A stretch of 64,000 bases of DNA from assembly GCF_050948175.1 (NCBI RefSeq), contig NC_135202.1, positions 3,658,001 to 3,722,000 on the forward strand, written 5' to 3'. This document shows, piece by piece, positions 26,001 through 36,297 of this stretch; position 1 is the stretch's first letter, and every line of letters begins with the position of its first letter. This DNA comes from Xylocopa sonorina. Taxonomy: Eukaryota; Arthropoda; Insecta; Hymenoptera; Apidae. Under the pieces are notes generated by a model. The model did no database searches. It had not been told where the DNA came from and was given only the letters and a program-made list of their open reading frames with translations. A program made the position numbers and the translations under genes.

Positions 26001-26220
26001 AGGTGTGTGGTTTAGAGCAAGAAGTTGATCGTGAAACGAAGGAAATGGTAGAAACGCGAGTTAAACGCGATCTCAATTAGCAGCAGATCTGGTAGCCTGG
26101 TTGAGCAACAACGTGTGGTTGGCAAAACAGTGGGCAAAATCGATTAAAATCAGCAGAGGAGAAGACTCACCTCTTCGGGACAGGCACCCGTCTGTGCTTC
26201 CACGCGTTGTCGTTCAGCAT
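14032..26220 (-). CDS. Gene A: small type II single-pass membrane protein, 4 exons
   Basis: Model: exons 26171-26220, 15099-15247, 14252-14302 and 14032-14150, giving 122 residues. The start ATG follows CAACA, a good insect context. Donors are GAG|GTGAGT, TCCG|GTAAGT and CTAC|GTGAGT; acceptors are CTCCTTTTCAG, AATTAAAATCAG and CCTGCAG. The phases (2, 1, 1) join without a break. The protein has a short basic cytoplasmic head (WKHRRVPVPKR), one hydrophobic segment at about residues 18-37 (TIELIALIAISSTLFLFL), then a charged, probably helical stalk (ELHSRLRKMEVRLQ) and an outer part with two possible N-glycosylation sites (NYT, NAT). Positive charge before the segment favours N-in, C-out. Exons 1 and 2 are strong; exons 3 and 4 rest on phase and short-intron logic, so the C-terminus could be different or longer. 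The layout recalls the anchor and stalk of type II ligands or membrane collagens, but no such domain is visible. I do not recognise the family. Confidence 0.6.
15739..15779 (+). promoter_or_regulatory. YY1-type motif within a short hairpin
   Basis: AAGATGGCGGC at 15757-15767 matches the classical YY1/Pho-class core (AAGATGGCGGC). It is flanked by TTCATGACTAC (15739-15749) and GTAGTTATGAA (15769-15779), which are inverted copies with one mismatch. It lies about 500 bases upstream of exon 2 of gene A, within intron 1. No transcript start can be assigned to it. Confidence 0.35.
16877..17407 (-). CDS. Unrecognised 176-codon open frame
   Basis: This is one of the longest uninterrupted frames in the window, starting from ATG at 17407 and ending at a stop at 16877. 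The first two thirds are AT-rich and code for a Lys/Ile/Phe/Ser-rich product; the last third is CpG-rich. No signal peptide, domain or Cys pattern is visible and the composition is what translated AT-rich intron gives. It lies in the first intron of gene A on the same strand. I list it only because its length is unusual for AT-rich sequence; chance is the simplest explanation. Confidence 0.15.
   Translation of the reverse strand: MQYRLISLIMTFLTGFQRFESLQIKSILRSCVYINYSIKCETKTLIFIKKNCLFNSHLQLMQKLYKFQRTCPLTMLIYTILHKPHISVLYSPRKMQTRKKKIQVSAFKKRNIGFILSKKKSFSSANYFTNRPRKLRDRASAKIKLDPAHAIPATILRIRGRPFTANAMDRLKPGRT
17933..18247. mobile_element. TTAA-ended MITE candidate (piggyBac-like), 315 bp
   Basis: The segment begins TTAACCAGTTAA (17933-17944) and ends TTAACTGGTTAA (18236-18247), which are exact inverted copies. 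TTAA at both outer edges matches the target preference known for piggyBac transposons. Inside, a perfect 18-bp palindrome CGACGTGTATACACGTCG (17991-18008) and a second copy of GTATACACGTCGAACGCA lie near each end (18217-18234). There is no transposase frame, so it would be a non-autonomous copy. Confidence 0.5.
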
Positions 26221-26960
26221 TGTTGCGTCGGTTTCTTCTCTCCAACCGAGCGAGGATCAATCGAAGAACAATGGCTTGGACCCCTTCGACGTCGATCGGA
26301 TCCTCAGATCCGAGACGTTCGAACGCGACTCATCAAGCTCGGACGAGGGTCGATCGGATTCATGTAACTACCACGTACCTCCTTTCGAGCAGTTAACCGG
26401 ATCCACGCGGCGCTATCGTGGCAATCGATCACTGAGAACTTTCAACGCCACCCTGCGAGTCGATTCGATCGATCGTTCGCACACGCGCCCCCGAGCGTCC
26501 TCGTTAAACGCTCATGCTCGATCAACTAAAACTGATCGCACCAAATTCCGACCGATCACCTGATACGGTTCTTTTCTACCTCGAAACGTGAAACGCGAAA
26601 TGTCAAAACGATACGGTGTTGGTGGATTTTGGGAAATTGGTCACGTGACTTGTCAGCGATTTTCAGCGTTGCGCGCGAGGCTTCGAGCGGTACGAGCACG
26701 AGGTCGGCTGGCTGGTCAGCACGCGACTGACGAGCGAAGCGAAGAATATTCCGCGCGAGAACACCGCTCGTCAAACGAGGAGACGACACGCGATACACTC
26801 TGCTCCGCGCCCGCTCCGTTACTCAGCCTGTACGTAATGCGATTCTACTCCACATTCGCCGGGCTGCGCCACGCCGCGCGCCGTGGCCCTCTCCAACGAC
26901 CTCTTTCGCCGCGAGAAAGGCGCCACTTTCCTGCCAGATGATCATCCCTGGGGTCAGTTT
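26221..26960 (-). promoter_or_regulatory. Likely 5' UTR and CpG-rich promoter region of gene A
   Basis: The sequence upstream of the gene A start codon is strongly CpG-rich, peaking at about 26660-26930, and lacks a clear TATA box. On the minus strand a short upstream frame (ATG AGC GTT TAA near 26512) precedes the main ATG. Both strands carry long open frames here, typical of a GC-rich promoter and untranslated exon. The transcription start is not resolvable from sequence. Confidence 0.4.
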
Positions 26961-29900
26961 CAGCTGCGATTTCGAGTCCTGCGAATTATTCGCGGTCGAT
27001 AAATGCCGATTCGCTTTTAAACGAACGCCGATGGACGCTTAGGGGTAGCGTTGTTAGAGGTGGTTCAACAATTCGGGTGTTTCTTCGCGTAAACTCTCGA
27101 ATCAATCGAAATTAAGGGAAAATATCAAGGTCTATGAAGTTTTTCAATTAAAACTTTTTAAATTAATCTAATATTAATTACATGTACAGTTATTTTTGTT
27201 AATCACGATATTCAAAATGGATATTAATAAATAATTGAATAAGTAAAAATGACCCTTAAATAATCGATTTTTGTTACTAATTAAATATTTTTCTATAACA
27301 ATATGTGTGACAAGTAAAATATAATATCCATCATAATACACTTCCTGTTATGCTTCAAATTTGGTTTTATATAACTCGACTTTCAAAAATTGAATAAAAA
27401 CAGCCAGCATTTCATCATGAAAGTATTTAATTCATTATTAGTCCAGATCAATTGTTTCAATTCGCTTAACTAAGAATTTAAACAAGAACCGCTATACAAA
27501 AGGAAAAAAACCTCCACTTTATTTCGTAGGGAGTAATTAAATAAATTGAACGCCAACTAACCAAGCTACAAACAACAGATCTAACAAACGGATAGCTCAG
27601 GGACCGTGCTTCAGCAAGATAAGAAGCGGAAGATTTAATCGCAAGTGCATCGATGACACGATGGAAAATCGTGTTTTACCCTTATCAAGATACATCAACG
27701 CACATTATTCTACAGAATATACACAATTATTCAACTTTCTGTAATATTAATAATCTCACGCAGATTGTTATTGAAATAAAAATGAAATAAATGAATATGT
27801 GACGACGATAATGAACAGCTTAATTAAAGTCTGTAAATACGAATCCCTTAAATGAAAAACGAAAAAATTTTCTCTAAATTTTCTTTCCTACTGTTGTGAA
27901 ACGCTGATAGATTATACGTTCAGATCCTTTTGTATTGTACATTTAGAACTTTACTGTACTACTTATACTGTTTGTAGAACAAACAGTATTTTTACATTTT
28001 CTCAAAAAGTAGAACATACCACACTGAACTCGAATAAAATCGATCTACTAACAACTTTTGTAAGCTACGGGCTCAGAAATCTTGTGAGCTATGCGGGCTG
28101 CATCATGGCTACAAAGTATTCACGATCCCTCGTCCGATATACATGGTCAGCATGTAAACTTACATAGAGAATAGCAGAAAGAACAGGGAATATCTAGTTG
28201 GAGCGTGAAAAATGTAAAAATTGCAAAGATGCTGGAAGAAAGCATAGAACTAAAAAAGAATTTAAGAAATAAGAACTGCTTTTCCTATCTTTGTAACGAT
28301 TACTGCAAGCTCGTGTTACGTCTGGAGTCGAAGAGTGCCCAAGGATGACTAAGGGTGGCTCCGCTGCACATTAAAATCGACGTGCATTGCAAGCCCTACT
28401 TGGCTAATAACAAAACTCATATTGCAAAATATTCCCCAAAATGTGCAATGTGAAATGATTATTTTGAGAGAAAACGATTAAATCTGATTGATTCTTTTCG
28501 TTTACAATATATTTGATCCGAGTAAAAAAATAGAACGATCAGCGACAAATATGTGCAATAATTATGGCGCGTTCATGCCTGTCGTGATTTAACCGCGATA
28601 AAGATTAATTTCTCCGACGGTGATCGCACGGTACGGTAAAACCCTTAACGATACGTCGAACGAACTGTCGAGCTGCGAGCTATCGCCGATCCGCCATTTA
28701 CTTCGAGCGTCTTTTTACACCTACGAGTTTCGACGTGCAGTTTTTTAGTCACGGATAATTAACATTTGCCAGTTATCTAATGCACGCGAGCGATGTTACT
28801 CGTTAGCCGTTCCGGTTTTCCATTCTCGGTCACGATTATCTGTCGTGTTTGATTAAAAAGTGCCTAATTAACGGGCCGCGAAACGATTCGCCGTATAATT
28901 GCGCGAGTCGAAGTTATTCGGAGATTCAAGTAAGTAGATCGCGTAATATTAATGAGAAAATGATAATATACCTCCTTCAGTTTGTGCTACTTTTTATAGA
29001 AAGAAATAACTGGTAATTATAATATATATTAAATAATTATTCGTTTGGAAAATCGAGAAGAATTTTTTAGTTAGAAATTTGAACTAATTTTTAATTTCGA
29101 TTTCTATTGCAATTATTGTCTGTTCCAATTTGATTTGTTAGGGCTCGCAAGTTATTTCTCAATTGGATTAAATGATTATTGGGATTAATTGGTTATACAA
29201 CAAGGAGGCTTAAATGTACGAATAAAAATATGAATCTTCCGTGTGTACACGGAATCATTTTTGTGTATACACTATTTCTCGTAATCAAAGGGTTAAATGT
29301 GTTTCCTTTGCCGCATCGGAACGCTTGGGATTCATCCATCCCGGCAGCTGATTACAAAGCGATTCTCACGGGGTTCGTGGCAAGGAAAAAGCGAGAAACG
29401 ATCGTTCGCGGAAGATAATTCACGGATCCTTTCGGATGTGCCGTGTTCGATCTTGAGCGGTGCGCGCGCGCGCAAATTTAATTAACTTCACTTCATCTAA
29501 GGCAACGTTTCCTCTTAAACTCTTTCCTTTCGCGATAGATTACTTCGCAATCCCAGATTTGAACGCGAAATAAAGATATGAAAATAAATAATTTATTTGT
29601 TTGGTAGAAGAGCTAGAGCTTTAGGATTCATTTCGAGTATAGAGAAATGAATGAAAGAGAAAATTGATGGCACCATTCCTGATAGAATGTGCTAGAATTG
29701 CAGCAAAATTCCTTTATATTTTATGAGATATGTTTACGATGATATCTTCACAAAATAGCCTTATCATCGACAAATTCATCTTGTTCGATGGAACCAAGTA
29801 TCGAGAACCAAGGAAAAGTCCATGGAAACAGTTGGATCGTTTAATGGAGTCTGATTTCCCGAATAGATCGAATTAATAATGGTATAATAATTAATAATGG

Positions 29901-30226
29901 TTCGATGCGAGCAAGGTCGACGCGATGCACGCATTGTGCCACCGCGTTTCATTCGTTTGCTATTCTTGCTGCCAAACTGAACTAGTAGCTTTGAATGATA
30001 GAACTGGTACAGGTTTCTAAAAATGTTCATATACAGTGATATAATAAATGTTGACTAATACCTGGAATTTCCAACGAGATCTTCTTTTTCTTCATCAACC
30101 TGCTCGTCTTTGTCCTCTTGAACGCGGTCTCCCACTGGAACTGGTTTATCATCGTGGTGTGTATCACGCGCGCGGCTACACGAAAAACCCTCGAACACAC
30201 GGTTATGGGTCCCCCGGTCCGTGGGG
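26961..30226. other. Intergenic stretch between genes A and B
   Basis: AT-rich sequence with CpG-rich patches at 28560-28930 and 29330-29490, including an alternating GC run near 29460. A plus-strand frame from an ATG near 29233 to 29418 encodes about 62 residues with a hydrophobic N-terminal part and an RKKR dibasic site near its end; it could be a secreted peptide precursor, but there is no supporting splice or promoter signal. At 30065-30155 both strands are open: the plus frame is very hydrophobic and its complement is Lys-rich, so neither can be chosen. Confidence 0.3.
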
Positions 30227-30234
30227 TATAAAAG
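30227..30234 (+). promoter_or_regulatory. TATA box of gene B
   Basis: TATAAAAG in a GC-rich context (GTGGGGTATAAAAGC). A start about 30 bases downstream would give a first exon of roughly 110 bases that ends at the CAG|GTAAGG donor at 30369/30370. Confidence 0.6.
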
Positions 30235-30256
30235 CTTGCAGGATTCCTGCGATTAC

Positions 30257-30369
30257 CGTGTCCTGTGGAATCCTATCGTCAACGAGCCACGTCCTAGAAG
30301 TGGAAGCTGGAACCAGTGCTTGCCGAACTGCTGCTCTACGCGGTTTTCTGAATTTCGCTCACTCACCAG
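30257..30369 (+). other. Gene B 5' non-coding exon (start approximate)
   Basis: Its end is set by the consensus donor CACCAG|GTAAGG. The next acceptor in the right place is TTTTGTTTTATAG at 31844, ten bases before the coding ATG, so intron 1 is about 1475 bases. The 5' edge is estimated from the TATA box, not observed. Confidence 0.5.
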
Positions 30370-31853
30370 GTAAGGAGTAGCATAAATATATAGTATGATC
30401 ATTCTACTGAACCTCTGCGACAGGGTTAATTCGCACTTCTTTAGAAGAAAGTTGGGGTCGATGTGAATTCAATTACATTACAGTTGGAATTGGCGCGAAA
30501 TGGATTAATCGATAGCGCGTTGTAAGATACGCGTTGTCGATTACCGTGCATTTTTCTATAGTATTTTTCTATAATGTTTATTAAATTTACTATATGTATA
30601 CAAATATGTATGTTACACTTTACGAACATGTAAATTTTTATAAATATTATATATGAATTCTATCATTTAAAGCTACCCCTATTTGCACGACGCTTGCAAC
30701 GAATTAAGCTTATTTCAATTTCCCGGAATTTTCATTATTATTTTGTTGAATGTGGAAATACGTAAAATAAATATTTTTGTAACGCACAACAGACTCTACG
30801 TTATTTTGCAGGTGGTAGGGAAGAGTTTGGAATTATTACGAACACCACGAAGATTATTTAGATTTAAACTGTAAACGCTTCTTCTCAAAATATTATAAAT
30901 TAAATCACATTGAATTTTTTTTATGTATCATTAGAAAAACTGCCTTAGTCAAGTTTTTGAATCATAAATAATCAGCTTGAATGATTCGAATGGTTACAAA
31001 AACGAGAAGACAACAAATTAACCGATAATGACTCTCTTGACCGTTAGAATTTTAATATTAAATTCACGCTCTCTGAATAACTCCACGAGGTTTTATTTCG
31101 TGCAGTAACTGTATCGAATTTTATTATTATGTACGCTTACAATTATTCATAATATTGCACCATTTCTAATTCAGAATCGCTGAATTTTTTATCTGCAAAA
31201 TATTTTATACTGTTACCTAATTGCTTCGAAAAAATTCGTAGAGATAATACTTCACAGCCTCTTGAAAATGCAAATTTCATATTTGAAATGCTTTTTTTTA
31301 GCCATTACGTAGTATCGTGATAGGGTAGATAATAAGTCATTTGAAAGAGTGATTCTCAGTAAGATACGCTATTCTAAAGATAGTAAGACAAAATTCGTTG
31401 TAGTAATGTTTATATATAAAATATTCACTCACCATTTCAAATCTGCCGGGACTATTAGTAAAAGATGCTGAAAACAAATAAACGAGGCGTGGTACTTTTG
31501 ATTTGAAGAAGTGGTAAAACCGGTCGCTCGAGCTTCTTTCTTCCCCGTGCTAAAGAGAGATGATGGTAACCTTGATAGCCCCAACGTGTCGGACAAATCC
31601 GCGAACCTGTCTGAAAAATATAGTTTCTTTTTTATTTCGAGACGCCTAAAGAGTGTCATCTTTCAATAAAAACTCTATTACGAGTAATTTATATTTTATT
31701 GGAATACTAATCCCTGGAACAATAATTTTATGAAGTAAATCTGTTCATTTTCATAAACGAAAACAAAATTTGCTACCATACAAAATGCAACCCTTGTCGT
31801 CTTAAGAATGCTAAAATTGTTAAAATCATGCTTTTGTTTTATAGATATTGACG

Positions 31854-33752
31854 ATGTTACTCGCCATACTACTTCTACCCTTAGTGGCAGCAGGACCACA
31901 CAGTCTAGCCTCGAACTCCTTCATCGTGGATATCGAAAATGGAACCTTGAAGAGCGTTCAATACAGAGGCTCGATGGTCATCCCACCGGAACTCGATCTA
32001 TCCAGCCTGGAGATTGTTCGTATAAAAGAGCACGCCCTGGACCAAGTGCATGATTTGAAGTTCATAAACCTAGGCAATAATTCCCTCGAGTCTCTACCAG
32101 AATCCGTGTTTTCGAAACTGACGAATCTCACGTATTTGTCCCTAGCGGAGAACAAGCTGCACAGACTGGATCACCTATTCCTCCGCTTGGAGAATCTTCA
32201 AACGCTGAATATTTCCTACAATCCCATAGAAAACCTTCGCAGAGGAAACTTGTTCGGTCTGACGAACTCGACGACCATATTAACCTCTGGTAACGTCCTG
32301 TCGAGCATAAGTACAGGCGCGTTTGTGAATTCACTCTCAAAGGACGAGGAAGAGCTGAAAGATTTGGAGCAAATAAAAAGTGAGGTGGACATAGTAGAAT
32401 CCAACGATGAGGTGGAGAAAGAGATAGAGGCGAACAAGGAGAATCACGCGTTGACCAAACAAAATTCCGCGGCAGCGTCGACGAAAGTGGAACTACAGGA
32501 GACAAAAAAGGCGGTGTTGTGCATGCTTGAGCATATAGTTATTTCACTAGGAGTAGTCGAGGTGGACAACGGCGTATGCACGGTGATACCAATCGACATT
32601 ACAGAAAAATACGTCAGCCTTCGACGACTGGGCATCAGAGGATTCTACGAGAAATGGTACAATCTGGATGATGACCTCGTCTACACCTTGGACCTCTCAC
32701 AAAATGAGATTACAGAGATCACGAAGGAGATGTTGAACGACCTGCCGAAGAGTCTGACCATCGTGGACCTGAGCAGCAACCAGATCAAAAGTATCGGGAG
32801 CCAGGTGATCGAGAACAGATATCTACAGATTTTGAACCTCAGGGACAATCTGATAAAGTACATCGAAGACGGTGCTCTAAGTAAAACAAACTTATCTTCC
32901 CTGTATCTGAATGACAACTATTTGGAGAACATGTCATTCGCTTCTAGTCTGCCCCAAACTCTGACGTCGCTGGTAGTATCGAAAAACGTGATCTCTTCCA
33001 TCCCCAGTGGAGTGTTCTCCAATCTGTCTCGTCTGATTTACTTGAACCTAGCTGAAAACTGTATCGTAAGGCTACAGGATAATGTCTTCAAGGGACTAGA
33101 TTCGCTTCGATCGTTGGTCATAACCAAGAATAATCTACTGGAAATTGAACACCAGACGTTCAACGGTCTGAAACAGTTAACCACGCTTCTACTTCATCGA
33201 AACTTGTTGAAGGATCTGCAGAAGGGCACCTTCTCGAAGTTGGACAACCTGAAGCACCTGAACTTGGCTTGGAATAGGCTCGAGAAGATTACCGCGGAAA
33301 CGTTCGCGGGTATGTCGCACACTCTCGACTTCCTACACATCGATTACAATCAGATAAACAGTTTGGAGAAAGGTAGCTTCGCAAATGTACCAAGATCCAC
33401 GTTATCCTTGATAGGGAACAAGATTTCGAGTATTCCAAAAGGAACCTTCCACTTGCCACTACTCAGAAATTTGTATTTGAATAACAACACCCTGACCACT
33501 ATTGATGGCGATAGTTATGAAGGATTGCCTCAGTTAGAGAATCTGCGATTGAACGGAAATAAGATCAGCCAAATAATGAAAGCTTCGTGCAAGAATTTGG
33601 GCAGTTTGCTTAGTCTGAATATCGCACAGAATCCGTTCCAGAAGCTGGAAAATGGCGCGCTTTACGGATTGAATGTATCCAGAGGGCACATCGTGTATAT
33701 TTATGACAACCAGCTGAAGGAACTACAGGGTGGTGTGTTCGAAATGGCATAA
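31854..33752 (+). CDS. Gene B: secreted leucine-rich-repeat protein
   Basis: A single coding exon of 632 residues starts at ATG 31854, just after a splice acceptor (31844). An upstream TTG in the same frame is not a plausible start. Residues 1-14 (MLLAILLLPLVAAG) form a signal peptide. There are about 18 LRR units of the LxxLxLxxN type in two blocks, about 67-153 and 256-630. Between them lie an acidic Lys/Glu-rich, probably helical insert (about 160-218) and a hydrophobic stretch with two Cys (VLCML, GVCTV). No LRRNT or LRRCT cysteine cap, transmembrane segment or anchor signal is visible, and the stop falls within what reads as a last LRR (KELQGGVFEMA). It is probably exported and binds protein partners, as LRR proteins of the chaoptin/connectin kind do; the partner cannot be inferred. 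The terminal stop is TAA and a poly(A) signal follows 250 bases on. Confidence 0.9.
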   Translation: MLLAILLLPLVAAGPHSLASNSFIVDIENGTLKSVQYRGSMVIPPELDLSSLEIVRIKEHALDQVHDLKFINLGNNSLESLPESVFSKLTNLTYLSLAENKLHRLDHLFLRLENLQTLNISYNPIENLRRGNLFGLTNSTTILTSGNVLSSISTGAFVNSLSKDEEELKDLEQIKSEVDIVESNDEVEKEIEANKENHALTKQNSAAASTKVELQETKKAVLCMLEHIVISLGVVEVDNGVCTVIPIDITEKYVSLRRLGIRGFYEKWYNLDDDLVYTLDLSQNEITEITKEMLNDLPKSLTIVDLSSNQIKSIGSQVIENRYLQILNLRDNLIKYIEDGALSKTNLSSLYLNDNYLENMSFASSLPQTLTSLVVSKNVISSIPSGVFSNLSRLIYLNLAENCIVRLQDNVFKGLDSLRSLVITKNNLLEIEHQTFNGLKQLTTLLLHRNLLKDLQKGTFSKLDNLKHLNLAWNRLEKITAETFAGMSHTLDFLHIDYNQINSLEKGSFANVPRSTLSLIGNKISSIPKGTFHLPLLRNLYLNNNTLTTIDGDSYEGLPQLENLRLNGNKISQIMKASCKNLGSLLSLNIAQNPFQKLENGALYGLNVSRGHIVYIYDNQLKELQGGVFEMA

Positions 33753-34000
33753 CAATTTATACGTTCACACTCTTTCTATCATCCCAGTTATGTATCTAAT
33801 CTGGAGATATATTAAGCTTAAATACGATCTATACTTGACAGAAAAGAACTTCTATGCTTTCAACGATACATGCTTCTGGTTGGCTTGTATACTTTTGGAT
33901 AACTGCATTATCGATATATTTGTAATCGAGAGTAGTTTTATGTGTGTGCAGATGTGTCGCGAATCTCTCGATGTAATATACGATAATTGTTTTCGAAGAG

Positions 34001-34006
34001 AATAAA
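34001..34006 (+). terminator. Poly(A) signal of gene B
   Basis: AATAAA about 250 bases after the stop codon of the LRR gene, on the same strand. Confidence 0.6.
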
Positions 34007-36297
34007 TGAACATTTATGAAAGTTTTGTTATTTTTAATGAAACCCTGTCTCTAAATATCGCGTGAAGTATTTCTTCAATTTGAAATTGAAAATTTACGTA
34101 TTATACCATTAATCGAAATTTCGGGTCGTTTCAAGTAAAAATGTCTCATCTGTAAAAATTGAATTTTTCCGAGAATGAAACATATCAATAATATATATTT
34201 TTTAAAAAAACTATCCTTTGAAAACCTGTCCATTTTCATGGACCCCTTTCTTCGTCGCAATGAATATTTGAAAGATACAAACAGACGGCAGACAAATGAC
34301 TAAAAGAATGCAGATATATGTATTATATTATATAAGAAAATTGGAAAGTGCAACAGCGAATGATTCGCTCGAAAAGCTCGATGATGTAACAACACGATCG
34401 TGATTAGATTTACAAACAATGGGGCTTGAAAAACAAGGGGTGGAAAACAAGGCGCTACGTGTAATCATAAATTCCGCCTAATTGCGTGTAAGAGGTGGCC
34501 ATAAATGAGGGGCGGTTTCATAGTCGCGCCTTCTTCGTCCGATGGCGATTAAGGGTGTTCAAGTTCGGGACGTGTCTGCCCGTGAAAGGCGATCGCCCAA
34601 ATGGTCATGGTGATTTTCATAAACTGGTTGCACGCTGGTCGCTTTCTCTTCAACGATACGTCCTATACGTGGTATGTATATGTACACTGTGACGCATAAA
34701 TATTGGGGGTCTGCTCGATTCGAAGTAATAACACATCGTTTAAATAAACAATTAATTATTAAGTATAAAACATTAAAACCATTTTTATATATTACTGCTG
34801 TAAGAATATATGCGAAGATTATAATTGAAAAATTTAATAAATTGTAATTCAAATAATAACGTAGAATATTTAAGATAATTGAAAAGAATTGATAACTATG
34901 ATTCCTTATTTCTTAGAAAACAACAGAAGCTGAACTCTGACGATTAAAATATCAAAACACATTTAGGAAATTCTTCGATTATTATTATTGAATGTTGAAA
35001 ATCTTTGAATTGAATTTTTTTACTAAATCTTTGCATATGATTTTGTCCACGATTCCACAATAAAACTACATCCTCTAGAATGTAAGCAAGTATCATAGAT
35101 ATTTTTGGACAATAGTGTACGTAGACGTAGACGTAATGCGGGCAGTATAAAACGATGCTTGTGGTTTATGACTAGTTGGCCTTGACTTCTACGAGAACCT
35201 TGGAACCTCGAAATGCGACCGGATTTTGTAGAAAATCGGCACACTTCGTGATCGTTTTCAGTTAAACGTTCTGTTCTCAAAACTACCCCCTTGTCTCAGG
35301 GGCATAAATTTACGTTATTCATCTAAATTTCAAAACATTTTGATATATCAGTATACGAAGATGATAATAATATGTCAAGTGTGATGGAAGATATTTGATG
35401 AAACTATTTTTATTAAAATGGAGTCCTCGATCATACAACATAAAATGAAGAAATTGAAGAGATACCGATGAATCATCTGTAATGACGTAAAAGTCCTGCA
35501 AAAAAAAATCATAGTCACCGCAAACAATATTTCCTTGGATAGTTAACCTTGAGGATTTCTACATCTTCATTCCTTGTTTCAGGAAGTAAAGACTTTCCTG
35601 AAACGATTGAAGTTATTTACGAAGACATCATCTAAAGATGAAACGAAATTCACTGTGCACTCATAAATTACTATATAATTTAATAGCTCAAGTAATTCTA
35701 AAAAATAATTCTAAAAATTCATTCGTCAGACTATTTATGGCTTCCTATTCATTTCTTCCGCTTGAATTTAAGCAATCTATCTAATCTGAACCAAACTTCA
35801 AACTATTAATTTCTTTTTCTGGAAGAATTACCTACTCGTAAATTACTAAAAGCATTCTAAATTAAGTTGAACCTGCAATAATCTAAAATACACTCGCGAT
35901 AAACTTGATTCACGCTTGATTTTAGTGTAACTTTCGTCGCCATTTTGCAAGCCTCGACAAAGAAGAAGCGCGTAGCTACATACCAGACGGGTCTCGTTCC
36001 ATAGCGGAGGTCCCGAGCAATTTCGTGGCACTGACACCGTGTACCCGGTGTGTTCTTCACTTCCGGTTTAGGCCAACGGTACCTCATAGGGTTATCGAAC
36101 GTGCGTTTGTTAAAACCGCACCGTTTGACGTCCTTGTAATATCCACGACACGACGTTTCGCGTGTACTGTACGGAAGACGCCAACAATTTTTTAGTCGCA
36201 CAGCCTGGGGCACAATTTCAACGTGTTACGCAACCAAAAGGTACCATTCACGAGTTTCAACTGTTACGTCGAGGTCATCGAGTTTAACGAACTGCTC

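Larger units (their letters stand above)
15248..26170 (-). other. Intron 1 of gene A (about 10.9 kb)
   Basis: The intron runs from the GTGAGT donor of the start exon to the CTCCTTTTCAG acceptor. It contains the YY1-bearing hairpin near 15739, the motif cluster 15650-16110 and the TTAA-ended element 17933-18247. Candidate frames inside it that I cannot confirm are minus 16877-17407 (176 codons), plus 20224-20391 after a TTTCAG acceptor, and plus 22627-22869. The rest is AT-rich with CpG-rich patches at 18360-18620, 19190-19560 and 21340-21560 and holds nothing I can name. Confidence 0.5.

Noticed and set aside
26207..26941. Long plus-strand ORFs opposite the gene A start exon
   Set aside because: They are shadows of the CpG-rich promoter and exon 1 of gene A, with no own start context or domain.
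30048..30380. Plus-strand ORF over the gene B promoter
   Set aside because: It runs through the TATA box and the donor at 30369, lacks a good start and shows no domain; it is promoter and 5' UTR sequence.
34559..34662. Minus-strand terminal-exon-like frame of 33 codons after an acceptor (CACGTATAG)
   Set aside because: No upstream exon with a matching phase could be found.
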